Shown here: piece after piece, positions 9,034 to 16,787 of the stretch
Layout: every line of letters starts with the position of its first letter
Position numbering within the stretch: the first letter of the stretch is position 1
From: an uncultured Eubacteriales bacterium
GTDB taxonomy: Bacteria > Bacillota > Clostridia > Oscillospirales > Acutalibacteraceae
Direction: 5' to 3'
Assembly: GCA_958417225.1 (NCBI GenBank)
Contig: CATZCM010000001.1
Span: forward strand, 62,001-126,000
DNA: 64,000 nucleotides
Program-made: the position numbers and the translations under genes
Notes under the pieces: model-generated
What the model was told of the DNA's origin: nothing
What the model saw: only the letters and a program-made list of their open reading frames with translations
Databases searched by the model: none

Positions 9034-9963
9034 TTGAACGAAAACTTTAATGTTGCAGCAAATGTCTTATGTCCGTCACTGCGACTGATAGTCACAGGAG
9101 TGCCAGATTATGTGAAAAATGCAGCTCAAGAAATACGTCTTAGAGTAAATCGTCCAGTTACTATAGTGTGTCATAATGAGACTTATGCAATATCTGAGCG
9201 CGGAAATGCGATTAAATTCTCGATGTGTCAGGATACGTCAAATTTACTCACAGTGTCTTGTGATGATATGATAAATACTATGAACTTAATTTGTAACTAT
9301 TCTTGGCATAGTCACCAACATGAGATAAAGAATGGATTTGTAACAATTCCAGGTGGGCATAGAGTTGGAATTTGCGGAACGGCTGTGATAGACAATGGAA
9401 GTATAAATACACTAAGAGACATTTCTTCGATAAATATACGTATTGCAAGAAGTATTGCTGGTGCAGGCAAAGAGGTAGCAAGCGTTTTGTCAAAAGTGCA
9501 TTCGGGGATTTTGGTGGTGGGTGCTCCGGCGAGCGGTAAAACGACAGTTTTACGGGATGCAGCTAAAATTCTTTCAATGCAGTACGAAAAGAAGGTTTCG
9601 ATAGTGGATGAAAGGAGTGAGTTTTTTGGTGTATGTGGAACGAGAGGCATGGATGAGCTTGGAATGTGTGATATCTTGAACGGTTATCCGAAAGATGTTG
9701 GAATTGTGCAAGCTACAAGAGTTTTATCCCCTGATGTGATTGTGTGTGATGAAATAGGAACGGAAGAAGATGCTCGTGCGATAGAATTTGGTATGAATGC
9801 CGGTGTTGCGATAATTGCAAGCGCTCATGCATATGATATGGAATCAGTGCGAAAAAGAAAGCACATACGTCATTTGATAGACATAGGTGCTTTTGATGTA
9901 GCGGTTATACTTTCGAGTAGGTATATCCCCGGAACCGTTTCTCAAATTGTGAATTTAAAATGA
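9034..9963 (+). CDS. spoIIIAA: Stage III sporulation protein AA (secretion-type ATPase)
   Basis: 309 residues. Walker A is GAPASGKTTVLRDAAK, with IVDERSEFFG following and the Walker B region VIVCDEIGTEEDARAIE, the standard SpoIIIAA pattern. The N-terminal domain has EIRLRVNRP and the PGGHRVGICG motif. The start is TTG with GAGGTG seven nt upstream. SpoIIIAA is thought to power the SpoIIIA-SpoIIQ channel between mother cell and forespore. In Bacillus and most clostridia it heads the eight-gene spoIIIAA-AH operon; here spoIIID follows directly and AB-AH are absent from the window, which is unusual. Confidence 0.95.
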   Translation: MNENFNVAANVLCPSLRLIVTGVPDYVKNAAQEIRLRVNRPVTIVCHNETYAISERGNAIKFSMCQDTSNLLTVSCDDMINTMNLICNYSWHSHQHEIKNGFVTIPGGHRVGICGTAVIDNGSINTLRDISSINIRIARSIAGAGKEVASVLSKVHSGILVVGAPASGKTTVLRDAAKILSMQYEKKVSIVDERSEFFGVCGTRGMDELGMCDILNGYPKDVGIVQATRVLSPDVIVCDEIGTEEDARAIEFGMNAGVAIIASAHAYDMESVRKRKHIRHLIDIGAFDVAVILSSRYIPGTVSQIVNLK

Positions 9964-10053
9964 TTTTTTTGGTCTGACATTTACAAAAGAAAGTATTTTT
10001 TAAAATTTTTTCACATATAAGTGTCTTAGAATAAACTTTTGGAGGGCATGCAA

Positions 10054-10299
10054 GTGAAAGGTATAGTTGAAGAACGAGCAGTTGAACTCGCAGAATATAT
10101 AATTCAAAGTAAGGCAACGGTACGAAAAGCTGCGAAAAAGTTTGGAGTAAGCAAAAGTACAGTACATAAAGATGTTTCAGAAAGGTTGAAGAAAGTAGAT
10201 CCGAATTTATATAGTCAAGTGAAAAAAGTGTTGGAAGTGAATAAGGCTCAACGACACATTCGAGGTGGATTAGCTACCCAAAGAAAGTATAAATCTTAA
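10054..10299 (+). CDS. spoIIID: Sporulation transcription regulator SpoIIID
   Basis: 81 residues from GTG at 10054. The helix-turn-helix is VRKAAKKFGVSKSTVHKDV, followed by the C-terminal basic stretch HIRGGLATQRKYKS; both match SpoIIID closely. An ATG at 10048 is in frame but lies only one nt after the ribosome site GGAGGG (10041-10046). The GTG at 10054 is seven nt away and matches the family N-terminus (VKGIVEERAVELAEYI). SpoIIID acts in the mother cell, tuning SigmaE genes and sigK. The 3' end overlaps the convergent NUDIX gene by four nt. Confidence 0.95.
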   Translation: MKGIVEERAVELAEYIIQSKATVRKAAKKFGVSKSTVHKDVSERLKKVDPNLYSQVKKVLEVNKAQRHIRGGLATQRKYKS

Positions 10300-10844
10300 T
10301 CTTTTTTATTTAGTATTGAATATTTTAAAATAGCAATTTGAGTTTTAGCGTCATGAATAGAACCATCCATAACCATTTCGAGGGCTTTATCGAAAGGTAT
10401 GCGTTCAATGTTAAGAAATTCGTCTTCATCAAGGTCAATATTTCCAAACGACGTTACGTTGCAGGTGTAAATGTATATGATTTCGGCGGAGTATCCTGGA
10501 CTTGGGTATATGTGTCCAAGTGAAATATAGTTTTCTGCAATTGCGCCGGTTTCTTCACGAAGTTCTCGTTTAGCAGTGTCTAAGGGGTGCTCACCGTGTT
10601 CAAGTTTTCCGGCCGGAGCTTCTAAAATGACCTTTTTGTATGGGTAACGAAACTGTTTTACTAAGATTACCTCTAAACCGTTGTTGACGATAGGTAATAC
10701 GCAAACACCGCCGGAATGATTTACAACTTCTCGAGTGGAATGGTTTCCATTGCAAAGTTTAACTTCATCGAGTGTGATGTTTATGACTTTTCCGCTAAAA
10801 ACGTTTTGTGATGATATAGTTTCCTCAAATAATTTGTTATCCAA
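10296..10844 (-). CDS. nudF: NUDIX hydrolase, ADP-ribose pyrophosphatase type
   Basis: 182 residues. The Nudix box is complete: GKLEHGEHPLDTAKRELREE followed by TG (GX5EX7REUXEEXGU). Downstream the PSPGYSAEIIYIY stretch is typical of the NudF/ADP-ribose pyrophosphatase group, where it contacts the ribose diphosphate. The start codon is TTG, with AAAGGAGA six nt upstream. The enzyme is cytoplasmic and would hydrolyse ADP-ribose to AMP and ribose 5-phosphate; other sugar nucleotides are possible substrates. Confidence 0.9.
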   Translation of the reverse strand: MDNKLFEETISSQNVFSGKVINITLDEVKLCNGNHSTREVVNHSGGVCVLPIVNNGLEVILVKQFRYPYKKVILEAPAGKLEHGEHPLDTAKRELREETGAIAENYISLGHIYPSPGYSAEIIYIYTCNVTSFGNIDLDEDEFLNIERIPFDKALEMVMDGSIHDAKTQIAILKYSILNKKD

Positions 10845-10971
10845 AATAAATCTCCTTTACATGTTAAATGATACTTTATATAATATCACAATTATTTTAT
10901 TGTTGTCAAGTGTTTTGCAAATAGCAGAAATTAGATCTATTTTATAGTACGATGAAATGGAGGGTAAAGAA

Positions 10972-11898
10972 ATGGAAAAGTTCGTACAAGATGATTTTAT
11001 ACCGAATATGAAAAATCGTGAAAAATTGATTCAAAGTATAATTAGTGATAGGATAAATGAAAATATGTCAGTTTCAGTGGAAACTCGGGTTTTTGCAAGA
11101 AGTGTATGTAGAAGAAATATTCATATGATAAGTTTTGGAAATGTTTCAGATTCGCCTACGCTTTATGCGGGGACTTTTCATGGTATGGAATGGCTTACTG
11201 GACTTGTTTTGATAAAATTTGCAGGGAAATTAGTGCACTGCATAAATAACAATCAGAAACTCAGGGGAGTTGATATTTCATCGTACTTGAAAAAACATGG
11301 CCTTGTGATAATTCCGTGTGTAAATCCGGATGGGGTAGAAATATCATTGCATGGACCGTGTGCGGCACTCAATTATAAAAATCTTGTGTATAGATCTAGT
11401 AATGGCAATTCTGCTTCCTGGCAGGCGAATGCTAGAGGTGTTGATTTGAATCATAATTTTCCTGCGAAGTGGGAAGATTTGAGAAAACGCGAGATTTCTC
11501 AAGGAATTAACTCGCCTTCCCCAACAAGGTTTGGGGGCAGAAAACCTCTTAGCGAACCGGAATCATTTGCTTTAACTGCAATTTGCAAAAAATACAATTT
11601 CCGGCAAGTGTTTGCGTTTCATAGTCAGGGGGAGGAGATATATTGGTCTTTTGGAGAAAAAACTCCACAAAAATCAAAGCTTATGGTAAATGTTCTTTCT
11701 GCTAGTAGTGGATATAAAATTGCTAATCCGGAGGGTCTGGCAGTTGGTGGTGGTTTTAAGGATTGGTTTATTTCAGCCTATTCAAGGCCAGGGTTTACAA
11801 TAGAAATTGGAAAAGGTAAAAATCCTCTTCCGATTACGGATTTAGAACCGATATATTCAAAAATTGAGGAAATGCTTCTTTTAGGTTTTGTTATTTAA
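10972..11898 (+). CDS. M14-family zinc carboxypeptidase, probably gamma-D-glutamyl-diamino-acid endopeptidase type
   Basis: 308 residues. The zinc motif HGMEW (HxxE) is near residue 69. The substrate-binding segment RGVDLNHNFPAKW and the third zinc ligand in FAFHSQGEEIYWSF follow, and the catalytic Glu is in GFTIEIGKG near the C-terminus. The HSQGEEIYW motif is characteristic of M14C enzymes such as endopeptidase I, which cut the gamma-D-Glu-diaminopimelate bond of wall peptides. There is no signal peptide, so it probably acts inside the cell on recycled muropeptides or in the mother cell. An in-frame ATG at 10957 overlaps the GGAGGG site (10959-10964), so ATG 10972 is chosen. Confidence 0.85.
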   Translation: MEKFVQDDFIPNMKNREKLIQSIISDRINENMSVSVETRVFARSVCRRNIHMISFGNVSDSPTLYAGTFHGMEWLTGLVLIKFAGKLVHCINNNQKLRGVDISSYLKKHGLVIIPCVNPDGVEISLHGPCAALNYKNLVYRSSNGNSASWQANARGVDLNHNFPAKWEDLRKREISQGINSPSPTRFGGRKPLSEPESFALTAICKKYNFRQVFAFHSQGEEIYWSFGEKTPQKSKLMVNVLSASSGYKIANPEGLAVGGGFKDWFISAYSRPGFTIEIGKGKNPLPITDLEPIYSKIEEMLLLGFVI

Positions 11899-11950
11899 AT
11901 GATGGCTTTAATGATGAAAATATAAATTTTTAGTCTTCGTACGATATATT

Positions 11951-11989
11951 CCCTATATAGATTGATTTTAAATCTGTATAGGGATTTTG
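11951..11989 (+). terminator. Intrinsic terminator after the M14 peptidase
   Basis: CCCTATATAGATT (11951-11963) pairs with AATCTGTATAGGG (11971-11983), with one U-G pair, and is followed by ATTTTG. The T-run is short. Confidence 0.7.
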
Positions 11990-12033
11990 TAGATGTTTAG
12001 CGTGAGTGAGCATTATATGCATTGAGAAAAATG

Positions 12034-12062
12034 TTGACAATCACTGCATTTTGTATTATAAT
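12034..12062 (+). promoter_or_regulatory. Consensus SigmaA promoter for the 12181 gene
   Basis: TTGACA at 12034-12039 and TATAAT at 12057-12062 with exactly 17 nt between. The predicted leader is about 110 nt and AT-rich; I see no structured element in it. Confidence 0.85.
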
Positions 12063-12180
12063 TGCAATTAATATTAGATTGATTTTAATTTTATTTTTTA
12101 TAATCCTGAAAAAATATTGAATGTAATAGTGAAAAAAGATTTATTTTTATAGATTTTTGATTTTTAGAAGGTGAGTTTAA

Positions 12181-13227
12181 ATGAAAAAGAAAATTTTCTC
12201 TATATTATTATTTTCAATTATGCAGTTATTGGTATTGCAAAATATTAAATTCAATGTAGTTAATGCAGTGTCTTATGTTGATGAACAAAACGTAGAATAT
12301 TATTTATTGGAGTCCGGTGTAGTACAAGCTTATTTTTCAAATAGTGATTATACGCGTGAAAAAATTGTGATACCAGAATATATTGAGCTTTTTGAAAAAA
12401 AGTATGAGGTAACTGATATTTCTTCAAGTGCGTTTATAGATGATGATATCGTGAAAACAATAACATTACCTAAAAGTATAAGATTTATTTACGATGATCG
12501 GGTTTTTATGAATTTTAAGGGGTTGGAGAGCATTAGTGTAGATTCTGAATGCAAAAACTTTTTTTCGAGTGAAGGTGTATTATTTAAAAGGTCAGGATCA
12601 GATGTAAAATTATTTAGCTATCCAGCTTCAAAGGCTGAAAGTAAATATACTGTTCCGGATTACGTAAAATCATTTGCAGATTTTGCGTTTGTTTACTGTA
12701 CAAAGTTGCATATGCTAGAAATTTCGGCTAGTGTAGAAAATATTTCATTGTGTGCGTTGAGGGATAACTCGATAGAACATATAGAAGTTAACCCGAACAA
12801 TGTAAGATATTTTTCTAGAGATGGAGTTTTGTTTTATAGGAGTGCTAATGGTGATATTGACCTATTGAAGTACCCTTCTAATAAACCCGATAAAAAGTAT
12901 GTTGTAATGAAAGATGTAAGTATGGTACAAGTTTTCGCTTTTGAAAAATGTAAGCATTTAGACCAAATTAGTTTTGAATTTGGTAGTTGTAGTGAAGTTC
13001 GTCCTTATTTTTATAATTTGCGAATGAGTTGGGAGATGCTGAATATTTTTGATGGGTGTAATCCCAATTTGAAAATTTGCCGTTTGTATGAAAATGGGGA
13101 AATTGCTAAGTCTTTTAGTTTTTCAGATTATTTTGAAGATGAGAAAAATCCTTTGGTGTGGACTTTAGACGATGAAGAGTTTATTTTAGAGTTAGGTTTG
13201 GATTCAGACTGTGCTGATAGTGAATAG
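12181..13227 (+). CDS. Secreted LRR_5/BspA-like repeat protein
   Basis: 348 residues. The N-terminus is a signal peptide (KKK then a hydrophobic core, likely cleavage near NVVNA-VS at residue 30). The mature part carries degenerate LRR_5 repeats (VTDISSSAFIDDDIVKTITLP, KSFADFAFVYCTKLHMLEIS) alternating with the 'EGVLFKRSGSDVKLFSYPAS' motif, the same two-motif design as the protein at 1-1854. The C-terminal 50 residues are acidic. No wall anchor is visible. The ribosome site AGAAGGTGAG precedes the ATG, and the gene has its own consensus promoter. Function is inferred as surface or extracellular binding. Confidence 0.82.
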   Translation: MKKKIFSILLFSIMQLLVLQNIKFNVVNAVSYVDEQNVEYYLLESGVVQAYFSNSDYTREKIVIPEYIELFEKKYEVTDISSSAFIDDDIVKTITLPKSIRFIYDDRVFMNFKGLESISVDSECKNFFSSEGVLFKRSGSDVKLFSYPASKAESKYTVPDYVKSFADFAFVYCTKLHMLEISASVENISLCALRDNSIEHIEVNPNNVRYFSRDGVLFYRSANGDIDLLKYPSNKPDKKYVVMKDVSMVQVFAFEKCKHLDQISFEFGSCSEVRPYFYNLRMSWEMLNIFDGCNPNLKICRLYENGEIAKSFSFSDYFEDEKNPLVWTLDDEEFILELGLDSDCADSE

Positions 13228-13343
13228 TTGTTTAAGTTGAAAATGATAGTTTGATTTGTAAATGATGTAGTTATAGCTTAATGTGACGGAATTTTATTTA
13301 ATTATGTTTTCTTCATTAGTCAAGTGGATCTCAAGATTATTAC

Positions 13344-13398
13344 TTGACAAACCCCTTGCTATTTGAGATAATAAAATTAATGGCGCTATTGATTTATT
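13344..13398 (+). promoter_or_regulatory. Promoter with a conserved transcript start shared with 42742-42796
   Basis: TTGACA (13344-13349), 17-nt spacer, GATAAT (13367-13372). Starting four nt after the -10 box, 23 nt (13376-13398, beginning ATTAATGGCGCTATTG) are identical to 42774-42796, which sits at the same distance from the -10 box of the gene at 42893. Both promoters also share CCCTTG in the spacer. The identity covers the predicted mRNA 5' end, which suggests a shared regulator or RNA element. Confidence 0.8.
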
Positions 13399-13500
13399 AT
13401 TGTGATCCTTATTAGATTACATCAGATTTTTTAAAGCTTTAAATATATCCTTATTATTAAACCAAATTATAAAAGTTAATTGTTAAAGGAGAAATAAAAA

Positions 13501-14331
13501 ATGAATCTCAAAAAAATTATTGCATGTTCATTATTATGTGGAACACTATTTTCTGCAATACCTGCAAAAGCAATGGATGCTCCAGTTAACCCTGAGTCTG
13601 AAGTTTCCGCTGTTGTTTCAGAAAGTGAATCTTTAGGTAAGTTCAGGAGGTTTTTAAAAACGCCTATCAATGGGTACAGATATAGCCAAAAAGAAGATGA
13701 AGAAGTACGGAGTATAATATCTGAAATGTCATTTTCTCGTAATTACTATAAAATAGAAAGCGATTGTGTTAAGCTAATTGCATTTGTTCAGTCTCAATTT
13801 GAGGGTAGCCTTTATGAAAATATCGATGGCATTATCAGATTTATCGGTTTGTATGCAACACGATTAAAGGCATATGCTCTTCGTAGTGATTTTTTTTCAG
13901 CTGAAGATAAAGAGTATATATCTCAGTTTGCTAATTTTATAGAAAATTTGTGTGATTTTTATGCAGAGTTTTTTGGTTCAAGGCCTTATAATTATGAAAA
14001 CATTAAAGCTAGATTGGAAACACTTTCTAGTTGGTGGGGAACAATGCTTGTTTGTGGTAACAGAGATTTTATCGGCTTTATGAAAATTTTAAATTCTGTA
14101 AAACATCTAGTTGTAGATAATAAATTAGTTGGCGACGATGATGCAAGAAACCTTAATATTGCATTTGATGAAATTGCAGCTTACCAAAGAAGTGAACGTT
14201 TCAATTATGAGGCGCTTTTATCAATATTAAACGATAACAAAATTGATGAAAGAATTTCAACATCGTCTCTAACAGATGAACAAAAGAGGGAGTTGCTTGA
14301 ACGTTTTGATATTATTAAGAGATATAGATAA
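13501..14331 (+). CDS. Secreted protein of unknown function, first copy of a shared promoter/signal-peptide cassette
   Basis: 276 residues. The signal peptide MNLKKIIACSLLCGTLFS-AIPAKA is cleaved most likely after AKA at residue 24. It differs at only three positions from the first 25 residues of the protein at 42893, but the mature parts have no similarity I can see. The mature part is helical and charged, rich in Arg, Glu, Phe and Tyr, with no recognised domain, no Cys pair and no anchor. The ribosome site AAAGGAG is eight nt before the ATG. The gene is monocistronic, between its own promoter (13344) and terminator (14423-14453). A secreted factor or effector is possible but unproven. Confidence 0.75.
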   Translation: MNLKKIIACSLLCGTLFSAIPAKAMDAPVNPESEVSAVVSESESLGKFRRFLKTPINGYRYSQKEDEEVRSIISEMSFSRNYYKIESDCVKLIAFVQSQFEGSLYENIDGIIRFIGLYATRLKAYALRSDFFSAEDKEYISQFANFIENLCDFYAEFFGSRPYNYENIKARLETLSSWWGTMLVCGNRDFIGFMKILNSVKHLVVDNKLVGDDDARNLNIAFDEIAAYQRSERFNYEALLSILNDNKIDERISTSSLTDEQKRELLERFDIIKRYR

Positions 14332-14422
14332 GTACGATACTATGAGAAAGTTTGCTTTTTAATGTGATTTTCGTAAAAGAATATAATGTCAAATATCCAT
14401 CTATATTTTTGTTGAATTGTAA

Positions 14423-14453
14423 ACAAGGTCCCATTTAGGGGCTTTGTTTTTTT
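14423..14453 (+). terminator. Intrinsic terminator after the 13501 gene
   Basis: ACAAGGTCCC (14423-14432) pairs fully, with two G-U pairs, with GGGGCTTTGT (14438-14447) around a five-nt loop, then six T. Confidence 0.9.
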
Positions 14454-14494
14454 ATAGATCTATGCGAGTAAAGTATTTCGAAATTTCTTTCGTG

Positions 14495-14523
14495 TTGACA
14501 CTAAAATTTGTTTGTGCTATAAT
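14495..14523 (+). promoter_or_regulatory. Consensus SigmaA promoter for the ABC transporter operon
   Basis: TTGACA (14495-14500), 17-nt spacer, TATAAT (14518-14523). The untranslated leader to 14764 is about 235 nt, AT-rich, with no hairpin that I trust. Together with the terminator at 14423-14453 this accounts for the 432-nt gap 14332-14763. Confidence 0.85.
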
Positions 14524-14763
14524 AAAACCTAGATTTATTTAGTTGTATAAAAATACGTTTATAATTGTTAAATTATATAATTAAGATAGTAAGGTGTGAA
14601 TTGAGCAAATTTATTATTGGTTTAATATTTTAAAAGTAATGTAAATTAGAAGCATTGGTATTATTATACTAATAAATAATGATTAAAGTTTAATTTTTAT
14701 TGTGGACAAGTGTAAGGCATTTTAATTTATCAAAATGAATTTAGTTGAAAAGGAGATAATGCA

Positions 14764-15675
14764 ATGGAATATGTTTTAAAAACGAAAAATTTATCTAAAA
14801 CGTTTTCTTCCAAAGCGGCGGTTGATTCTGTTAATATGAATATCCGTAAGGGAGATATTTATGGTTTTATAGGGAAAAACGGTGCTGGAAAAACAACTCT
14901 TATGAGAATGGTTGTTGGTTTAGCGCTACCTTCCAATGGAGAAATTGAATTATTTGAGTCAAAAGATTTAGATAAACAAAGAGCTAAAATAGGCACGATA
15001 ATAGAATCCCCAGCTTTGTATCCGAATTATACTGCAAAACAAAATTTAATAGTGCAACAAAAATTATTTGGAAAAGTCAACTTAGAAGAGATCGATGAAG
15101 TACTTAAAATTGTTGGACTTTCGGATGTGGGAAAGAAAAAAGCTAAGAAATTTTCTCTTGGTATGAAACAAAGGCTTGCAATAGCAATTGCACTTATTAA
15201 TAAACCTGAGTTTTTAGTTCTAGATGAACCTATAAACGGTTTAGATCCGACTGGTATAAAAGAAGTGCGTGATTTGCTATTAAAATTAAATCGGGAACAG
15301 GGAATGACAATTTTAATATCGAGTCATATTTTAGGGGAACTTTCGAAAGTAGTTACGTGCTACGGTATTATCTGTGATGGAAAACTCATTGATGAGTTTG
15401 ATGTTCGTGATTTGGAAACGAGAGTAAAATCTTACTTAAAGATAAAGGTTGACAATCCAGAACTTGCTAGTAAAATTATAGAGGAAAATTTAAACACGAA
15501 AAATTATAAAGTTGTATCAAGTGATACAATATGCATTTACGACATTTCAGATAAGTCAAGTGCGGTTAATACTCTTTTAGTTCAAAATGGCGTTACTGTT
15601 GAGTCTATAACTAAACTAGGTGGGGATTATGAGGATTACTTTATAAAGTTAATGGGAGGACAAAATGATGATTAA
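14764..15675 (+). CDS. ABC transporter ATP-binding protein, BcrA/LanF type
   Basis: 303 residues. Walker A GKNGAGKTTLMRM is near residue 39, the signature reads FSLGMKQRLAIAIAL, Walker B is PEFLVLDEPINGLDP, and the H-loop is SSHIL. The Q-loop region IIESPALYPNYTAKQNL is typical of BcrA and LanF exporters that give self-protection against bacitracin or lantibiotics. A C-terminal accessory domain of about 80 residues follows the core. The stop overlaps the permease start by 11 nt, so the two are co-translated. Substrate is unknown; position upstream of two Nif11-leader proteins makes an immunity or export role worth testing. Confidence 0.9.
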   Translation: MEYVLKTKNLSKTFSSKAAVDSVNMNIRKGDIYGFIGKNGAGKTTLMRMVVGLALPSNGEIELFESKDLDKQRAKIGTIIESPALYPNYTAKQNLIVQQKLFGKVNLEEIDEVLKIVGLSDVGKKKAKKFSLGMKQRLAIAIALINKPEFLVLDEPINGLDPTGIKEVRDLLLKLNREQGMTILISSHILGELSKVVTCYGIICDGKLIDEFDVRDLETRVKSYLKIKVDNPELASKIIEENLNTKNYKVVSSDTICIYDISDKSSAVNTLLVQNGVTVESITKLGGDYEDYFIKLMGGQNDD

Positions 15676-16426
15676 TTTGTTAAGAGCGGACATATATAAA
15701 TTATTTAGAAATAAATCAATATATATTTGTTCTGGACTTTCTTGTGTGTTTTTAATAATGACTTTATTTATAAAATACTTTGCGTACTCGTACATTGGTG
15801 AGAGAGATACCATGATTAATTCGTTTCCGGATATATTTAGAGGTAATCTGATTACGCTATTAGCTATAGTAGTTTCGATACTTGTTAGTTTTGATTTTTC
15901 TAAAGGTACAGTTAAAAATTACATATCAAAAGGCTTTAAGCGTGAGGAAGTTTACGTTTCAAAATTTATAGTATCATTTATAACTTTCCTTATTTTTGTT
16001 TTAGTTAACTTTTTGATGTTTTGTATTGTTTCTCCTTTCTTATTTAATTTTGGGGAATTTACGCAAAGCGTTGCGATAGGTTTATTTAGGATGATTGGTT
16101 TAGAAATGTTAGCCTTTATTGCAATTATATCAGTGTTTGTCTTTATTTCGATGCTGATTAGATCTCTTAATGGTGCTATTACAGTAAATTTATGTATATT
16201 GTTTTTTGCACCTATTGTGTTATCAGTAATTTCAGCAATAGTGAGTAAGTCATTAACAATTAAATTTAATTTAGGTGAATATTTTGTGCTTAATTACCCA
16301 GAAATGTTAGCTGCGTATAGTTTAGAAAATGGTGTGGTTATAAGATCAGTCATTGTTTCGATAGTGACCATTGCGGTTACAACGCTATTAGGTATAATTA
16401 CGTTTAAAAAGAGGGATGTTGTTTAA
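15665..16426 (+). CDS. ABC-2 type membrane permease, partner of the 14764 ATPase
   Basis: 253 residues with six predicted membrane segments (about residues 17-37, 57-77, 104-128, 145-168, 175-200 and 227-247). This is the usual size and layout of BcrB/LanE-like permeases. Two Met codons (15665 and 15668) are possible starts; both lie after the GGGAGG site inside the end of the ATPase gene. No third permease subunit follows, so the exporter would be a two-gene type. Confidence 0.85.
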   Translation: MMINLLRADIYKLFRNKSIYICSGLSCVFLIMTLFIKYFAYSYIGERDTMINSFPDIFRGNLITLLAIVVSILVSFDFSKGTVKNYISKGFKREEVYVSKFIVSFITFLIFVLVNFLMFCIVSPFLFNFGEFTQSVAIGLFRMIGLEMLAFIAIISVFVFISMLIRSLNGAITVNLCILFFAPIVLSVISAIVSKSLTIKFNLGEYFVLNYPEMLAAYSLENGVVIRSVIVSIVTIAVTTLLGIITFKKRDVV

Positions 16427-16787
16427 AGAGTAATTTTTTATTGTATGCGATATTAGTGCAGTCGTAATGAGTTTCTTTTTTTGAAATTTTTATGATTGCG
16501 CTATTTTTTTATCTAATAGAGAAGTTAATTTTTATGTGGATAATTGATATAATAAGATAGTGTTACTGTTTTTGAGAAACAAAATATGTATTGTATAAAG
16601 TTCTTATGTGTGATTATGAAATTAGGACTATTAAATAGAAAAAATAAAGTGCAAAACAATCTATAAATTTATGATTTTTTATTGACTTTTGGAATTTATA
16701 GTGTTAAAATACAATTAGGCATACTCTAATCTGTTGTATTTGTGAAATTTTAATTATTTGACATTATAATAAGGAGAGGTAAAACTT
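16427..16787 (+). other. 361-nt gap with the promoter for the Nif11/PI-PLC pair
   Basis: The stretch is AT-rich with no gene that I can support. Its right part holds TTGACT (16682-16687), a 17-nt spacer and TAAAAT (16705-16710). No clear terminator hairpin for the upstream permease gene is seen, so some read-through from the ABC operon into the PI-PLC genes is possible. Confidence 0.55.
16682..16710 (+). promoter_or_regulatory. SigmaA-like promoter for the Nif11/PI-PLC genes
   Basis: TTGACT at 16682-16687, 17 nt, TAAAAT at 16705-16710; five of six bases match in each box. The leader to the ATG at 16788 is about 70 nt and ends in AAGGAGAGG. Confidence 0.65.
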
